Below, one piece after another: positions 34,793 to 45,025 of a DNA stretch of 64,000 nt. The notes below the pieces were generated by a model. That model was not told where the DNA came from. It searched no databases and saw nothing but the letters and a program-made list of their open reading frames with translations. This DNA comes from Usnea hakonensis. Taxonomy: Eukaryota > Ascomycota > Lecanoromycetes > Lecanorales > Parmeliaceae. The position numbers and the translations under genes were made by a program. The stretch lies in assembly GCA_013423325.1 (NCBI GenBank), contig BLJB01000249.1:62001-126000 (forward strand), read 5' to 3'. Each line of letters starts with the position of its first letter. The stretch's first letter is position 1.

Positions 34793-35917
34793 ATGGTCTC
34801 TCCAAGCCCACCCTTCATCAAGGCCATTTCTATCCTTGGTATCATCGTTACCGGATTCGGTTACGTGTACTGGGTTCATATAGCTCGCACGACCTCTGCT
34901 TTCGACTATCAGAAACTCCCCCCGTCTACAGAACTCCAACCAGACAAACCCTCGGGTCAGGAATGGACGCATAAGATATGGCAGACTAGCAAATACCCAG
35001 TTGCGGCAATGAGCGAGGAGGATCGAACACATTTCAAGACATGGGCAGATCTGAATCCAGATTGGGAACACGAAGTGCTGACGGACGAGAGGATGGATAG
35101 CTATGTCCAAGCTCGTTTCCACGAAACGCATTCTGAATTGGAGGAACTTTACTCTGAGGTCAAGGACTACATATTGAGGTCGGATCTGATAAGGTATCTC
35201 GTCATGCTGGCAGACGGTGGAGTTTACAATGACCTTGATGTGGGTTGCGAAAAGCCGCTCAGCACGTGGGTACCCCAGCAGTTTGAGGATACCGCTGGGA
35301 TCTTGCTTGGAGTCGAGGTTGACAACAAGTACGGACCTGACGGGAGGACTTTTACCAACGGAGAGGACCTCTTTGAGCTGGTCAACTGGACCATCATGTC
35401 AAAGCCTAACCAACCCTTTATGCAGTTCTTGGTTCAGCGTGTGGTTGAGAACATCAAGCGTCTGGCAGCTTCCAAGGGTCAAGCTATTTCGGAGTTGATC
35501 CTCACGATTCCGGACGTTCTCGTCACTACGGGTCCCGCCGCTCTGACGACGGCTTTCTTTGATTACGCTTCGAATCTTACGGGAGACAATGTCACCTACA
35601 AGAACTTCACAAAAATCACCGAGCCAAAGATTGTTGGCGAGGTCGTCATCCTTCCAATTCAAGCTTTCGGTGCTGGCCATCAGGTCCAGTGGGCGGGCCT
35701 AAAGCAAGATGGCTCGCAGCTGGTGCATCACTACTTTGCGGGATCTTGGAAAGGGGATCACCACGATGGGGGTTGGCAGGATGCAGAACACAAAGCTCTC
35801 GAGGAGGCAAGAAAGAAGAAAGAAGAGGAAAAGTCTGCGCAAAAAGCAAAAGAAGAGGATGTTGAAGGCCCGACACCTGAAAAGGACCAGGACTTGGCAC
35901 CAGAGAAAAATGTGTGA
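34793..35917 (+). CDS. GT32 glycosyltransferase, Och1-type alpha-1,6-mannosyltransferase
   Basis: An uninterrupted frame of 374 residues starts at the ATG at 34793 (MVSPSPPF). It is a type II membrane protein with a signal anchor at about residues 9-27 (AISILGIIVTGFGYVYWVHI), so it probably acts in the Golgi lumen. The catalytic domain carries HKIWQTSKYP, TWADLNPDWEHEVLTDE and the DXD metal/nucleotide-sugar motif Asp147-Leu-Asp149 in GGVYNDLDVGCEKP. The segment VVILPIQAFGAGHQVQW and the ending HHYFAGSWKGDHHDGGW match the Och1/Hoc1 family, which elongates N-glycans with mannose. The C-terminal 45 residues are a Lys/Glu-rich probable coiled coil. Confidence 0.9.
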   Translation: MVSPSPPFIKAISILGIIVTGFGYVYWVHIARTTSAFDYQKLPPSTELQPDKPSGQEWTHKIWQTSKYPVAAMSEEDRTHFKTWADLNPDWEHEVLTDERMDSYVQARFHETHSELEELYSEVKDYILRSDLIRYLVMLADGGVYNDLDVGCEKPLSTWVPQQFEDTAGILLGVEVDNKYGPDGRTFTNGEDLFELVNWTIMSKPNQPFMQFLVQRVVENIKRLAASKGQAISELILTIPDVLVTTGPAALTTAFFDYASNLTGDNVTYKNFTKITEPKIVGEVVILPIQAFGAGHQVQWAGLKQDGSQLVHHYFAGSWKGDHHDGGWQDAEHKALEEARKKKEEEKSAQKAKEEDVEGPTPEKDQDLAPEKNV

Positions 35918-36802
35918 GGCCAAGAAATTATCGGGAGCAGGCTGGAGGATGTGCTGCTGACGGGTATGATTGATCGATTGGAGATATGGCATTGCCACCA
36001 CGTACTTCAAGTACCACACAACATTGCCAAGGCTTGTGGCACTTGCCAAATCAGCAATTTTGGAACAGCCAGCAGCATTCAACGACACTGGGGCAACATT
36101 TAGCCGTCGACCAGACGCTCAAACGTCATTCAAAACAATGGCGCTGCTGTTGCGGCCACATATAACAGTGACCATATCAGCCATCGCAGACGCGATTCTA
36201 GCTCAAGCCAAGACCGCAGCGATCGCAGGCTCAGCGACAGTGACCAGTCCAGGTGGCAGTGCTCACATTCAAGGCACAAAATCGGCCAACAAGGATCGAG
36301 CCTAAGCCTAAGTATGTAGCTGAAACCTTAGCAAAAGAAAAGCTGGTAGAGGATTCGGTATCGGAGCAATAGGCAGTGGTAGATCTTCTTTTATGGGGAA
36401 AGGGGTGGTGGTGCCTGAGTGCACGCATAATAATGCCTCAGTTCAGGAAACTCGTAGCTATTGGGAGGTGCACATTAATTGAATTCAATACTGGTATTTC
36501 TACAGGAACGCCGTCTCTCTCACTACCTAATGATTATAGGCCTTGCCGGGCACATATGGTGTCCCCCCCGCCTTCTCCCACAAGACCTTCAGGTCTTGCC
36601 GGGCCCTAGACTGGCTAATATAGGAAAGTATCAGCGAAATACCCATGAATAGCTCATATCGATAGGAAACCTACCGGTCCCTTTGGGACTTGTCGAGCTT
36701 ATCTCTCTTGCGAGTACCATCTCTACGAGTGCGGAGGCCCATATGGTCCGTACTAAGTGATACTATGTAATCAATTTAGTAAATCGCCCCTTAAGAACAT
36801 TA
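35918..36802. other. Spacer with transposon-like GC-rich repeats
   Basis: No conserved gene is seen. Around 36537-36607 the string CTTGCCGGGC occurs twice, with the palindrome AAGACCTTCAGGTCTT between the copies. This fits mobile-element debris more than a promoter or a 3' UTR. Confidence 0.4.
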
Positions 36803-37282
36803 TCAAGGAGGAAGATTACCGTTTAGTCGATTATTCCAATGGGTAGTATCCCTCGCATTTGTGAGCTCAATTGGGGCTTGTAGCCCGGGGATCAATTCTG
36901 GGAAGGGCCGTAGGCCCCTTGCAGATGGGCGCATTGTAGGAACAGGGCCGGGAATTGGAGCCTGTGCCGGGGCTGGGCCCCCAACAATCAGGGCAGGGAC
37001 GGGAACAGCAGGGGGAGCCGGGGAAGGAATAGAGGTAGAGGCAGTGGCCGGTACCATAGTACTGGTAGCGACACCGGCGGCATGTGCGGCAGCTTGTCTA
37101 TCGTTTTGTAAAAGGGCCGGGTCTATGGCGAAGGGCGGGCCAGGGTCAGTCAAAACTGGAATTGAAGGCTGATTGGACGCAATTGGTATATTGGATGGGG
37201 AATCTTGCAGGCGCGGTAGACCATTCAGTCCGAACATAGAGGGATCTGGATATACGTATACTGGCTCTTGAGAAGCTGCCAT
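36803..37282 (-). CDS. Pro/Ala-rich unknown ORF, possibly transposon-derived
   Basis: A 159-residue frame starts at an ATG only 4 nt after the TAA of the ChlI-like gene on the same strand. Composition is Pro/Ala/Gly-rich (PSPAPPAVPVPALIVGGPAP, GPVPTMRPSARGLRPFPEL) with an N-terminus MAASQEPVYVYPDPSMFGLN and a hydrophilic end NARDTTHWNNRLNGNLPP. Fungal genes are not normally organised as operons, so this is unlikely to be an independently transcribed neighbour. It could be an inserted gag-like element fragment, an alternative C-terminus, or a chance frame. The function is unknown. Confidence 0.3.
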   Translation of the reverse strand: MAASQEPVYVYPDPSMFGLNGLPRLQDSPSNIPIASNQPSIPVLTDPGPPFAIDPALLQNDRQAAAHAAGVATSTMVPATASTSIPSPAPPAVPVPALIVGGPAPAQAPIPGPVPTMRPSARGLRPFPELIPGLQAPIELTNARDTTHWNNRLNGNLPP

Positions 37283-37286
37283 TGTA

Positions 37287-39209
37287 TTATATTGGAGTAT
37301 CCACGGATGCCAAGACTTCTTCGATTACTCGCGATGGGTTATATCCCTGGAGAAGAGCAGACACTGCTTCAAGATCGCTCCCGTATTGAAGGCTGCGTTC
37401 GGTTTCGGGCTTGACTATTGTGATGCGATGCGGGTAGATCTTACGTACAGCAAGCGCGACTAGGGACGGAGAAACGTATTTTTGACCGTGTATAACAGCG
37501 AGATATCTGTAGACGTCAAAATAGGAAGGGTAAGCAGCTATAGGAATGCCATACTTGACGAGACTATTCAGATGTTGAGTTGCTTTCGGTGACACCCCAC
37601 TGCCAACGGCTCGATGCAATCGAAGGAATGTGATTATGTTGTGCTGGTATGCTTTGATTTCAGCGTTGAAAGTGATCTTCTCGCCCTGTTCTTTCACAAC
37701 TCGAATCTCCTGTTGGGTGAAACTGTGAGGCGGTAATAGGTCTGTTGGGTGCCTGTTTGCAGATCGATGTATGACGGAAGAAACGGAGGCACGATCGTCT
37801 TCAATCCACTCAGAGGCTTCTTCTAGGTTGGGGAACCCGTCTTCTTGGCTATGGCAATGTGATATGAAAAGATGGTCGCGCTAGGAACGTTTAGCCCACG
37901 CCTGACTGCTCGAGCTACAATACACACCAGATGTTGGTTGAGCCGAGGGTCCGAACTGGAGGTGACGACAACAAGAAGAAAAGTCTTCGGCACTGCGTGA
38001 AGAGCGGTGCGGGAGAGGATACGTTTGATACGCAAGAGCTCAAGGGATTGTCAGCTTTCAGATCTTGAGAGCTAGCCATGTGTTGGCTTACTTCGAGAGC
38101 TTGAATTTGTATGTCTTCGCTCGCAAAGGATAGCCCAGTGACTATGACAACATTGGCAATAGATCGATCCTCTCGTTGACTCTCGAGTTTGTTTGTGTAG
38201 AAGGATTGTTTCGGGCTCGCAGAGCGGCGTTTCGCGGGGCCTTCATAACTCCGCGAAAACTAGCGCGGCTGATCAGTACATAATTCCACACTACAAACTC
38301 CGTGAATCAATGCACCTCACCAGCGAATCACTCGATACACCAACCACGAGTATAAATCAGAGCTGGGCGACCAACGGGGAAGAAACAGGAAAAAGGAGGC
38401 AAAGAGCCCGAAAGAGATAGGTAAGCCACGGCACCTGAACTCTAGAAGTGCAGAGGGCTATATGCAAAACCGACATACGAAAATCTGATGCTTCATGAAG
38501 AAGCCAAAGTATCCAATCAGACGTCCAGATGAAACACAAGACGGCTTACTCCTTTCTTAAGAAAACAGGCCAGACATCTCAGATCCTTGAGAGCGTCATA
38601 TGCAGCTTGCAACACTTCTTGAATTTTCATTATCTCATGCCTGAATACGTCCATGATACTATAGCTGAGCAATGCTTTCATATGAAACATGATAGTTTTG
38701 AGTTTTCTGAAGAAACATAGCGCTAGAAGAGAGAATCCTTTGCAGAATTGGAGGAGGAAGGCGACCACTGTACCTCTTTGAAGAGACCAAAAGGAGCAAA
38801 CGAGATTCCAAGAAGACAAGAACGAAGGAAAAGAACAGTCGAACGTTCGGAACCCTACCTGATCTGAGTCCATGTTTGTACCGATTCCCTCAATGTCTGC
38901 CCTTTCACTGGGGTTGCTCTCTACAAGGATACCATCGCTGAAATCTTCCAGGGTCGTCGAACTGTTGCAATGGAGCACAGTATGCGATAAGCCAAAGACA
39001 GAGGAAGCAATCTGTCAGTCTCTTAGCCAAAGGAACTACCCAAGCACAGGTGTGATCAGTAGTACGAGTTCAAGTTCCTGCAGCAAAGGCTCCAAGTCAT
39101 CTCGCTCTGCTACTACGTTGCAATGCTGATCGGAGGTAAGACTCAAGAGAATTGCAAGTTCAATGTCTGTGAGTTCCTGCACTCTCTCAACCAGCACAGA
39201 AGAGTCCAT
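37287..39209 (-). CDS. Fungal ChlI-like (magnesium-chelatase-like AAA) protein
   Basis: Five exons (39209-39066, 39011-38859, 38259-38092, 38038-37928, 37880-37287) give 389 residues. The N-terminus VQELTDIELAILLSLTSDQHC, then VLHCNSSTTLEDFSDGILV, then IANVVIVTGLSFASEDIQI, then IKRILSRTALHAVPKTFLL and the C-terminal VSPSLVALAVRKIYPHRITIV match the fungal family usually named magnesium chelatase. Fungi make no chlorophyll, so the role is different and unknown; lid-type AAA+ features are present but I see no Walker A P-loop. The start at 39209 follows the family start; an in-frame ATG at 39317 exists. Intron 2 is about 599 nt, roughly ten times the usual size here. The gene is divergent from VPS16. 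Confidence 0.8.
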
Positions 39210-39583
39210 TGTCCTGGTAGGAAAAGTATCTGTCTTGAGTTGTCTTTTCTTCACAGACAGAGGAATTTCAACCTGGCTCTTTGTCTTGTCTTCCACTTCT
39301 TTTGGTTGATTTCGCAATCATTCATGTCAGTCAGTGGACAAGCTCATCTATGAGGAGACGTTCAATGACTGACTGATGGGATTAAGGCTCTGCGGAAGCT
39401 ATTATAGAATAGGGTGAGTTTCCGGACAGGACAAAAATACTAAACGTGCGACAATTGGAGATTGGCTTTACTCGCTCCAGATTCTTACGACTTTTGGCTT
39501 GCCTTCCCACTACAATAAATGATCTACTTTGAGTTTCTTGGACTCAGGTATGCTGAGACTGTCCAGCCTCGGGTTCCAAACCA
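39210..39583. other. Divergent promoter region of the ChlI-like gene and VPS16
   Basis: A 374-nt spacer lies between the two start codons. It contains no gene or recognisable repeat. Confidence 0.5.
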
Positions 39584-42348
39584 ATGTCGAACCCTACTGC
39601 TGATTGGGAGAAAGTTGGGGACCGATTCTACCGCAAAATCAAGCTTTATGATGCTGTGTTTGATCAAGATTTGGAACTCGAGAACTATGTGATAGCTGGA
39701 GCTCCATGTGCTGGAGCAATTGGTAAAATTCACTGTGTATGGTTTTCAACCTTTGAGAGCTGATGGATTTCCAGCATTGTACCGAGACGAAGACAAGCTA
39801 CATACATACCGAGGATCGCAAGCCTCGAAATCTGGCATTGACATCTATAGCTGCGCCGGGAAACTAATACGTAGAATAAATGTGGGTGAAGCATGATCAT
39901 AGACCAGAGCTTTTGAACGTTGCAGCAATTAATGTATCTAGTGGGACAAAGGCTCAATACGTGGACTAGGATGGTCAGAGGATGAGAAGCTACTTGTCAT
40001 TACAGAGGATGGCGTAGTCCGATGCTATTATGACTTGCAGGGTGATTTCACTCAGTTCTCTCTTGGCAATGTCCGTCCGCTCACAAGGGGCTGCAACTGC
40101 AAGAGCTGATCAACGAAGCTTTAGGGCGCCGAGGAGCACGGAGTCAAGGCCTGCCGCTTCTGGTCCACCGGCTTCGTTGCAATCCTTTCAAACAACAATC
40201 TAATTTCTGTGTCCCATTATAACGAACCACGACCTAAGCTTCTGGCCATTCCTCCTGTAGACACTGTACATTCGTGGACCGTGATACCGCCCGCTCACAC
40301 ACTTTCTCGCTCTGTGGAAGTTTTGCTGGCTATTGGTCAGACAATCTATGTGGTCGACTCGAGCGAAGCTGAAGATCGAGTCCTCCCCAACGGACCCTTC
40401 AAATATGTCAGTGTATCTCCAAATGGACTTTACGTCAGTCTTTATACAGAAGACAGCAAGCTTTGGGTTATTACCAGCGATTTCCAGAACAAGATTGGTG
40501 AATACGAGTCCAAAGCAAAGACCGTACCAAAAGATGTCCAATGGTGTGGTAATGATTCTGTGCTGCTTGCATGGGAGGACGAAGTTCATATGATAGGACC
40601 AAACGGTGCATTGTTGAAGTAAGCGTTTATCGACCAAATTGACGGTCGACCTCTGATATATGACACTATAGATATTACTATGACGGATGGGTCCATCTAT
40701 TAGCAGACATAGACGGTGTGCGTATCATAACTAACGACGTATGCGAGTTTTTGCAGAAAGTTCCCAGTAAGCCCAGCTATATCGGGGATCTCATACTTGA
40801 CTAATTATTTGAATAGGTGCTACTGAAGATATATTCAAAGTTGGGTCAACATTACCAGCTTCTGTTCTCTTGGATGCCGTCGATCAGCTGGATAAAAAGT
40901 CGCCCAAAGCGGACGAGAACATCCAATTGATACGACCGAATCTCCCCGACGCCGTGGCTGCTTGCGTCCAGGCGGCTGGTCAGGAGTACAGCATGCATTG
41001 GCAAAAGCAGCTCCTCAAGGCTGCGTCGTTTGGAAAGTCAGTGCTCGACCTCTACAGCAGCGATGATTTCGTCGACATGTGTGAGAAGTTGCGAGTACTC
41101 AATGCTGTGCGAGACTACCGGATTGGCCTGCCGCTATCATTTGAGCAATACGAGCGGCTCACTGCTGAGAAACTCATCCAGCGTTTGATCAACCGCCGTG
41201 AATATCTTCTTGCTATTCGCCTATCTGATTTTCTTCGTCTTCCCACAAACAGAGTTTACGTTCATTGGGCCTCACAAAAAGTAAGGAACTCTACTGCCGA
41301 TGAAGACGCTATATGCAATATGGTGGTAAACAAGCTCGCCAACAAGCGTGGAATATCCTTCGAATACATAGCCCGTGCGGCTTACGACGAAGGTCGCAGT
41401 CATCTTGCCACTCAGCTCCTCAATCATGAGACTCGGGCAGGCAAGCAAGTCCCCCTGCTCCTCTCGATGTCCGAAGACGAACTTGCCCTTGACAAAGCGA
41501 TCGCTTCTGGTGACACTGATCTTGTCTTCTTCGTTCTTCTTCACTTAAAAAAGACGCTTCCCCTTGCTTCCTTCTTCCGTCTCTTGACCAATCGTCCCCT
41601 CGCCACGGCCCTAGTCGAATCATCAGCTCGCGATCAAGATCAGTCGCTTCTGAAAGATCTCTACTACCAAGACGACCGCCGCCTAGACGGTGCGAACCTC
41701 CTGTTCTCTGAAGCTCTGGCCCAGACTGCTCCCCAGACAAAAGTCGACAAGCTCAAACTTGCATCGAAGTTGATAGCAGACAGCTCCAAAGATCCAGCCG
41801 CCCTTCTCTACCATAAATCGTTTCAGGAAGCCCAACTTCTGCTCCGCCTGCAAACATCCCTAGACAATGATATCCATGGCGGTGATAAAGTCTATACTGG
41901 TCTGTCCCTGAATGCCACCATCCACCGCCTCATCCTCAACGGCCATTCCAAGCGCGCTGGTAAAGCGGCTTCCGATTTCCGCGTACCAGACAAAACACTC
42001 TCTTGGATCCGCCTCCGAGCTCTCGTCGCCAAGCGCGATTGGGCCGAGCTTGAGGAACTCGCCGCCAAGAACAAACGATCCAGCATTGGCTGGGAACCCT
42101 ACTTCAATGAGATTCTAGGAGCTGGAAACACGAAGCTGGCGGGCGGAGTGTTTGTAGCAAAGTGTACCGGACTGACAGCGAGGGAGAGGTCGGACATGTG
42201 GGTCAAGTGTGGCATGGTTACCAAGGCTGGCGAGGAGCTTCTCAAGGCGAGGGATGTGGAAGCATTGGAGGATCTCAGGGCAAGGGCGAGTGGGGCTGGA
42301 GTGGGGGAGATTGATCGGATGATTACGCAATTGAGGCCGAGGCGGTGA
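39584..42348 (+). CDS. VPS16: Vacuolar sorting protein Vps16 (HOPS/CORVET core subunit)
   Basis: Six exons (39584-39722, 39775-39881, 39942-40070, 40125-40618, 40672-40766, 40817-42348) encode 831 residues, the family length. The N-terminal half is a beta-propeller (ADWEKVGDRFYRKIKLYD, KLIRRINWDKGSIRGLGWSE, FWSTGFVAILSNNNLISV, DVQWCGNDSVLLAWEDEV). The C-terminal half is the helical Vps16 domain (VLNAVRDYRIGLPLSFEQYE, LLAIRLSDFLRL, GISFEYIARAAYDEGRSHLA). Vps16 binds Vps33 and belongs to the HOPS and CORVET tethering complexes at vacuole and endosome membranes. Two early introns use weaker donors (GTGGGT and GTCCGT). It is convergent with the kinesin gene. Confidence 0.95.
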
Positions 42349-42598
42349 GAAGAATTGAATCTCGGGGCAGAGAAGATGGGAGTTTGATGTCAAGGGCAAA
42401 AACGATCATGACCACTGTGCATTATGGAGAGGCTCAATTGGAACCCCAAATTTTTTCCGTGCTATCTACACCTAAACGCCTTGCTAAAAGTTGAAAGCAG
42501 ACTACAATCAAATGCGGTACAGGTATCCTACTGCCTGTACTAACGCTATTTCACGGGTCGATATTCATGAAGACCATTCAGATACCCAAGGCAGCAAG

Positions 42599-44536
42599 TC
42601 AATTCACCCTCACCTCCCCCAGCGGAGGTCGTTTCCTCTCTATTCCAAACCGCTCGTGATCGTCAGCCACCTTCCGTCGAAACAATCCCAAGTCCTTCAA
42701 CAAATCCTCCATCCTGGCCTGCATTTCCACGGCTTCAGTCTCCGCTCTACTGTTATCATGTCGACTCTCTTCCTCTCGCTCTTCGTCCTCTTGTTCTTCG
42801 AATTCAGGAGTATTCTCCTTGTCCGCTTCCTGCTGCTCAAATGTTTGCTGTTTGAGTTCGTCTTGCACAACGCTTTCTGTCTGTGGGCCGGCAGGGGTGA
42901 CAGCTATGGGATTCCTCAAGCTCTCCACGGCGAGTTTGAGATGCAACCTCAGGGCCTCGTTTTGCTCGACGAGCTGCCGGATTTTGCTTTCTCCCACCAG
43001 TCTCTCCTCTTCCATCATGCGTTGCATTCGTTCCACTTTACTCTGGTACTCTTCGAGCTTGTCATCCCTAGCTCCAACGCTCTTGTCTGCAGCTGAGACT
43101 GCTTCCCGACTTCTGTTCATCCGCTCACTGGCTGCTTGATTTGCGACGGAGACTTGGACTTGCAGTTCCCGTATCGTATTCTGCATCTCCATAATTTGCG
43201 CATCTCGTTCTGCCGCCGACACAGAATCTTGGTTGACGATGGCACGCGTGCGGATGTTCTTGGCTTGATCTGCATACCGAAGAGTTGACAAAGTTTCATC
43301 GTAGTCCGACGGGGCAATGCAAGCAATCATTGCTGTCTTGCTGTTGCCTCCAAGGCTGTCTTTAAGCAGCCAGGTAAGAATGGAGTCTCTGTAGGGCACG
43401 ACATCTTTGCTTCGCGTTTTGCCGCCATTGTGCACACGACCATGACGAGGATCTGCCAGAGCTGCGATGACACGCCCTAGAGTTGTCAGAGACTTGTTAA
43501 TATTGCTTCCTTCCCTGAGACGAGCACCAGTGGCTTCTGTCGCCTTGGCCCGTTCACTTCCTGCCAGGTCAACCAACCGAATACGAGCAAGGCGCTCGGT
43601 GGTACTGTCTGTGGATAGGTCGTGATGGATTTGCTTAAGCATGATGGTGAAGACGGCATGAGAGCGGGAAGATGTATCGTTCATTTTGGTGGATGCTGTG
43701 GTCCGACTGGCGTCGCCGAGGCGCATGTAGCGGAGAAGCTCAGCGTAGTTCTTGACCGGAAGATCGGTCAAGTCCTTGACGTACGGTCCTTCTGTTGGAG
43801 ACTCGCGAATTTTGAGGTAATAAGGGTGCTTTTCTGACGATTGGCTTGGAGGCGCTAGGAGGTCGCGGACATGCTCATTATAGACTTCGAAGTAAGAGAC
43901 TCGGACGGTGTATGAAATGTGAGGAGAGACGCTTGATTCGATGCGCTGGAAAAGATCCTCGCAGGTCCGAGGAATGAGCCCTGGCTGGGTTGGAGTCCCC
44001 ATCATTGTATATGATTTGCCTGAGCCTGTCTGACCGTAGGCGAAGATGCAAGTATGGTAGCCTTCGAAGTTATGATCTAAAAATTCCTCTCCCAGAGCAT
44101 TATAGATGTCTTCTTGATGCGCATAATGCTCATCGTCTGGTTCATGTGACCAAAAGGAATTGTCGAATGTAAAATTTTTCTCCTCCATTATCTTCCTACT
44201 CTGGGTGCGTGCATTGGCAGCGTCAGTGGTGTTTGGGACAAGTAGCGTGGTCGCTTGGGTTTCTGGGTTCATCTCTACGAGACATTCTGCACCTCGGCCG
44301 ATCTCTGGCGCGCTGTCAGCAAGAATAATGACAATGGAAAAGAAGATGCTACCTCGGGGCAAAAAGCCTCTGACTCGAACAACGACCCTCACATTGCCTC
44401 CTCCATTGTCTGGCGTAGCTCTGCCCATTGGAATGAGCTCGGATTCTCTTGAGCGCAGGGAAGGTGTTGAAGCTGAGGACTTGAGCTGGCGAACCTCAGA
44501 AGCAACGCCAGGGAAGCCACGTGGGTCTAGGGCCAT
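42599..44536 (-). CDS. Kinesin-3 family motor (UncB/Unc104-like, short form)
   Basis: Two exons (44536-44353 and 44304-42599) encode 629 residues from the ATG reading MALDPRGFPG; an upstream ATG at 44602 is an alternative. The intron of 48 nt is a multiple of three without a stop, so an unspliced reading is also open; splicing restores VRVRGFLPR/EIGRGAECLVEM. Motor signatures are present: P-loop YGQTGSGKSYTMMG, switch I NDTSSRSHAVF and switch II VDLAGSERA. The segment FDNSFWSHEPDDEHYAHQ is typical of kinesin-3. A coiled coil (about 430-540) and an acidic tail follow. No FHA, C2 or PH domain is visible, so it resembles the short fungal UncB group rather than full-length Unc104. Confidence 0.9.
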   Translation of the reverse strand: MALDPRGFPGVASEVRQLKSSASTPSLRSRESELIPMGRATPDNGGGNVRVVVRVRGFLPRGSIFFSIVIILADSAPEIGRGAECLVEMNPETQATTLLVPNTTDAANARTQSRKIMEEKNFTFDNSFWSHEPDDEHYAHQEDIYNALGEEFLDHNFEGYHTCIFAYGQTGSGKSYTMMGTPTQPGLIPRTCEDLFQRIESSVSPHISYTVRVSYFEVYNEHVRDLLAPPSQSSEKHPYYLKIRESPTEGPYVKDLTDLPVKNYAELLRYMRLGDASRTTASTKMNDTSSRSHAVFTIMLKQIHHDLSTDSTTERLARIRLVDLAGSERAKATEATGARLREGSNINKSLTTLGRVIAALADPRHGRVHNGGKTRSKDVVPYRDSILTWLLKDSLGGNSKTAMIACIAPSDYDETLSTLRYADQAKNIRTRAIVNQDSVSAAERDAQIMEMQNTIRELQVQVSVANQAASERMNRSREAVSAADKSVGARDDKLEEYQSKVERMQRMMEEERLVGESKIRQLVEQNEALRLHLKLAVESLRNPIAVTPAGPQTESVVQDELKQQTFEQQEADKENTPEFEEQEDEEREEESRHDNSRAETEAVEMQARMEDLLKDLGLFRRKVADDHERFGIERKRPPLGEVRVN

Positions 44537-44801
44537 CTCTTGTAGTTGACTTTGGATGTCGCTGAGAATTGAATGGTATCGCAATCGCTGCAATACATAC
44601 ATACATTCAAAGCTCGCTTCGTCATTTAGTAAACACAGGAATGATCGGCGACAAGGATTGTGTCGCTACGCGAAACGTGACCTCAAAATGTCACCGAGAA
44701 GATGTTCGAGTACTGCTTCAACCTAAGCCAATTTGTTTTTGTTTTTTATCTTTTCAAGAGTAATGACAAGTAATATCTTTATCTTGTATGTAGAAGTCTC
44801 A

Positions 44802-44827
44802 ATGGTCCATGGTCCATGGTCCATGGT
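44802..44827. repeat. Tandem repeat, 7-nt unit ATGGTCC, 3.7 copies
   Basis: Nearly four perfect head-to-tail copies of ATGGTCC end directly at the left edge of the MITE-like element. Confidence 0.9.
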
Positions 44828-45025
44828 ACTCGTATCATCCAGAAGTAAGTAGCGACGCTAACGTAGCGCCGGAAAGGTAGCCAATAAATNNNNNNNNNNN
44901 NNNNNNNNNNNNNNNNNNNNNNNATAATTAATTATCGTCGCCCTAGAATACGGGACAATGTTACAATCGCCTTCTAAGACGCTAAACTTTTAGCGTCGCT
45001 ACTTACTTCTGGATGATACGAGTAC
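44826..45025. mobile_element. MITE-like element with perfect 35-nt terminal inverted repeats, interrupted by an N gap
   Basis: Positions 44826-44860 (starting GTACTCGTATCATCCAGAAG) are the exact reverse complement of 44991-45025. The match stops on both sides at these limits. A TA dinucleotide at each outer end would fit a TA target-site duplication (Tc1/mariner or pogo/Fot1 class), but GTAC is itself a palindrome, so the boundary is ambiguous by a few bases. The interior is AT-rich, holds further GACGCTA/TAGCGTC copies near the right end, and encodes nothing visible. The 34 N at 44890-44923 mean the true length is unknown. Confidence 0.75.
44890..44923. other. Assembly gap of 34 N
   Basis: A run of N lies inside the inverted-repeat element. 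Strong hairpins and multicopy sequence commonly break assemblies, which fits its position. Its stated length may not be the real one. Confidence 0.98.

Noticed and set aside
38517..38858. Open frame continuing from exon 2 of the ChlI-like gene into its long intron
   Set aside because: The sequence after the GTAGGG donor loses family similarity, and the conserved reading resumes at 38259.
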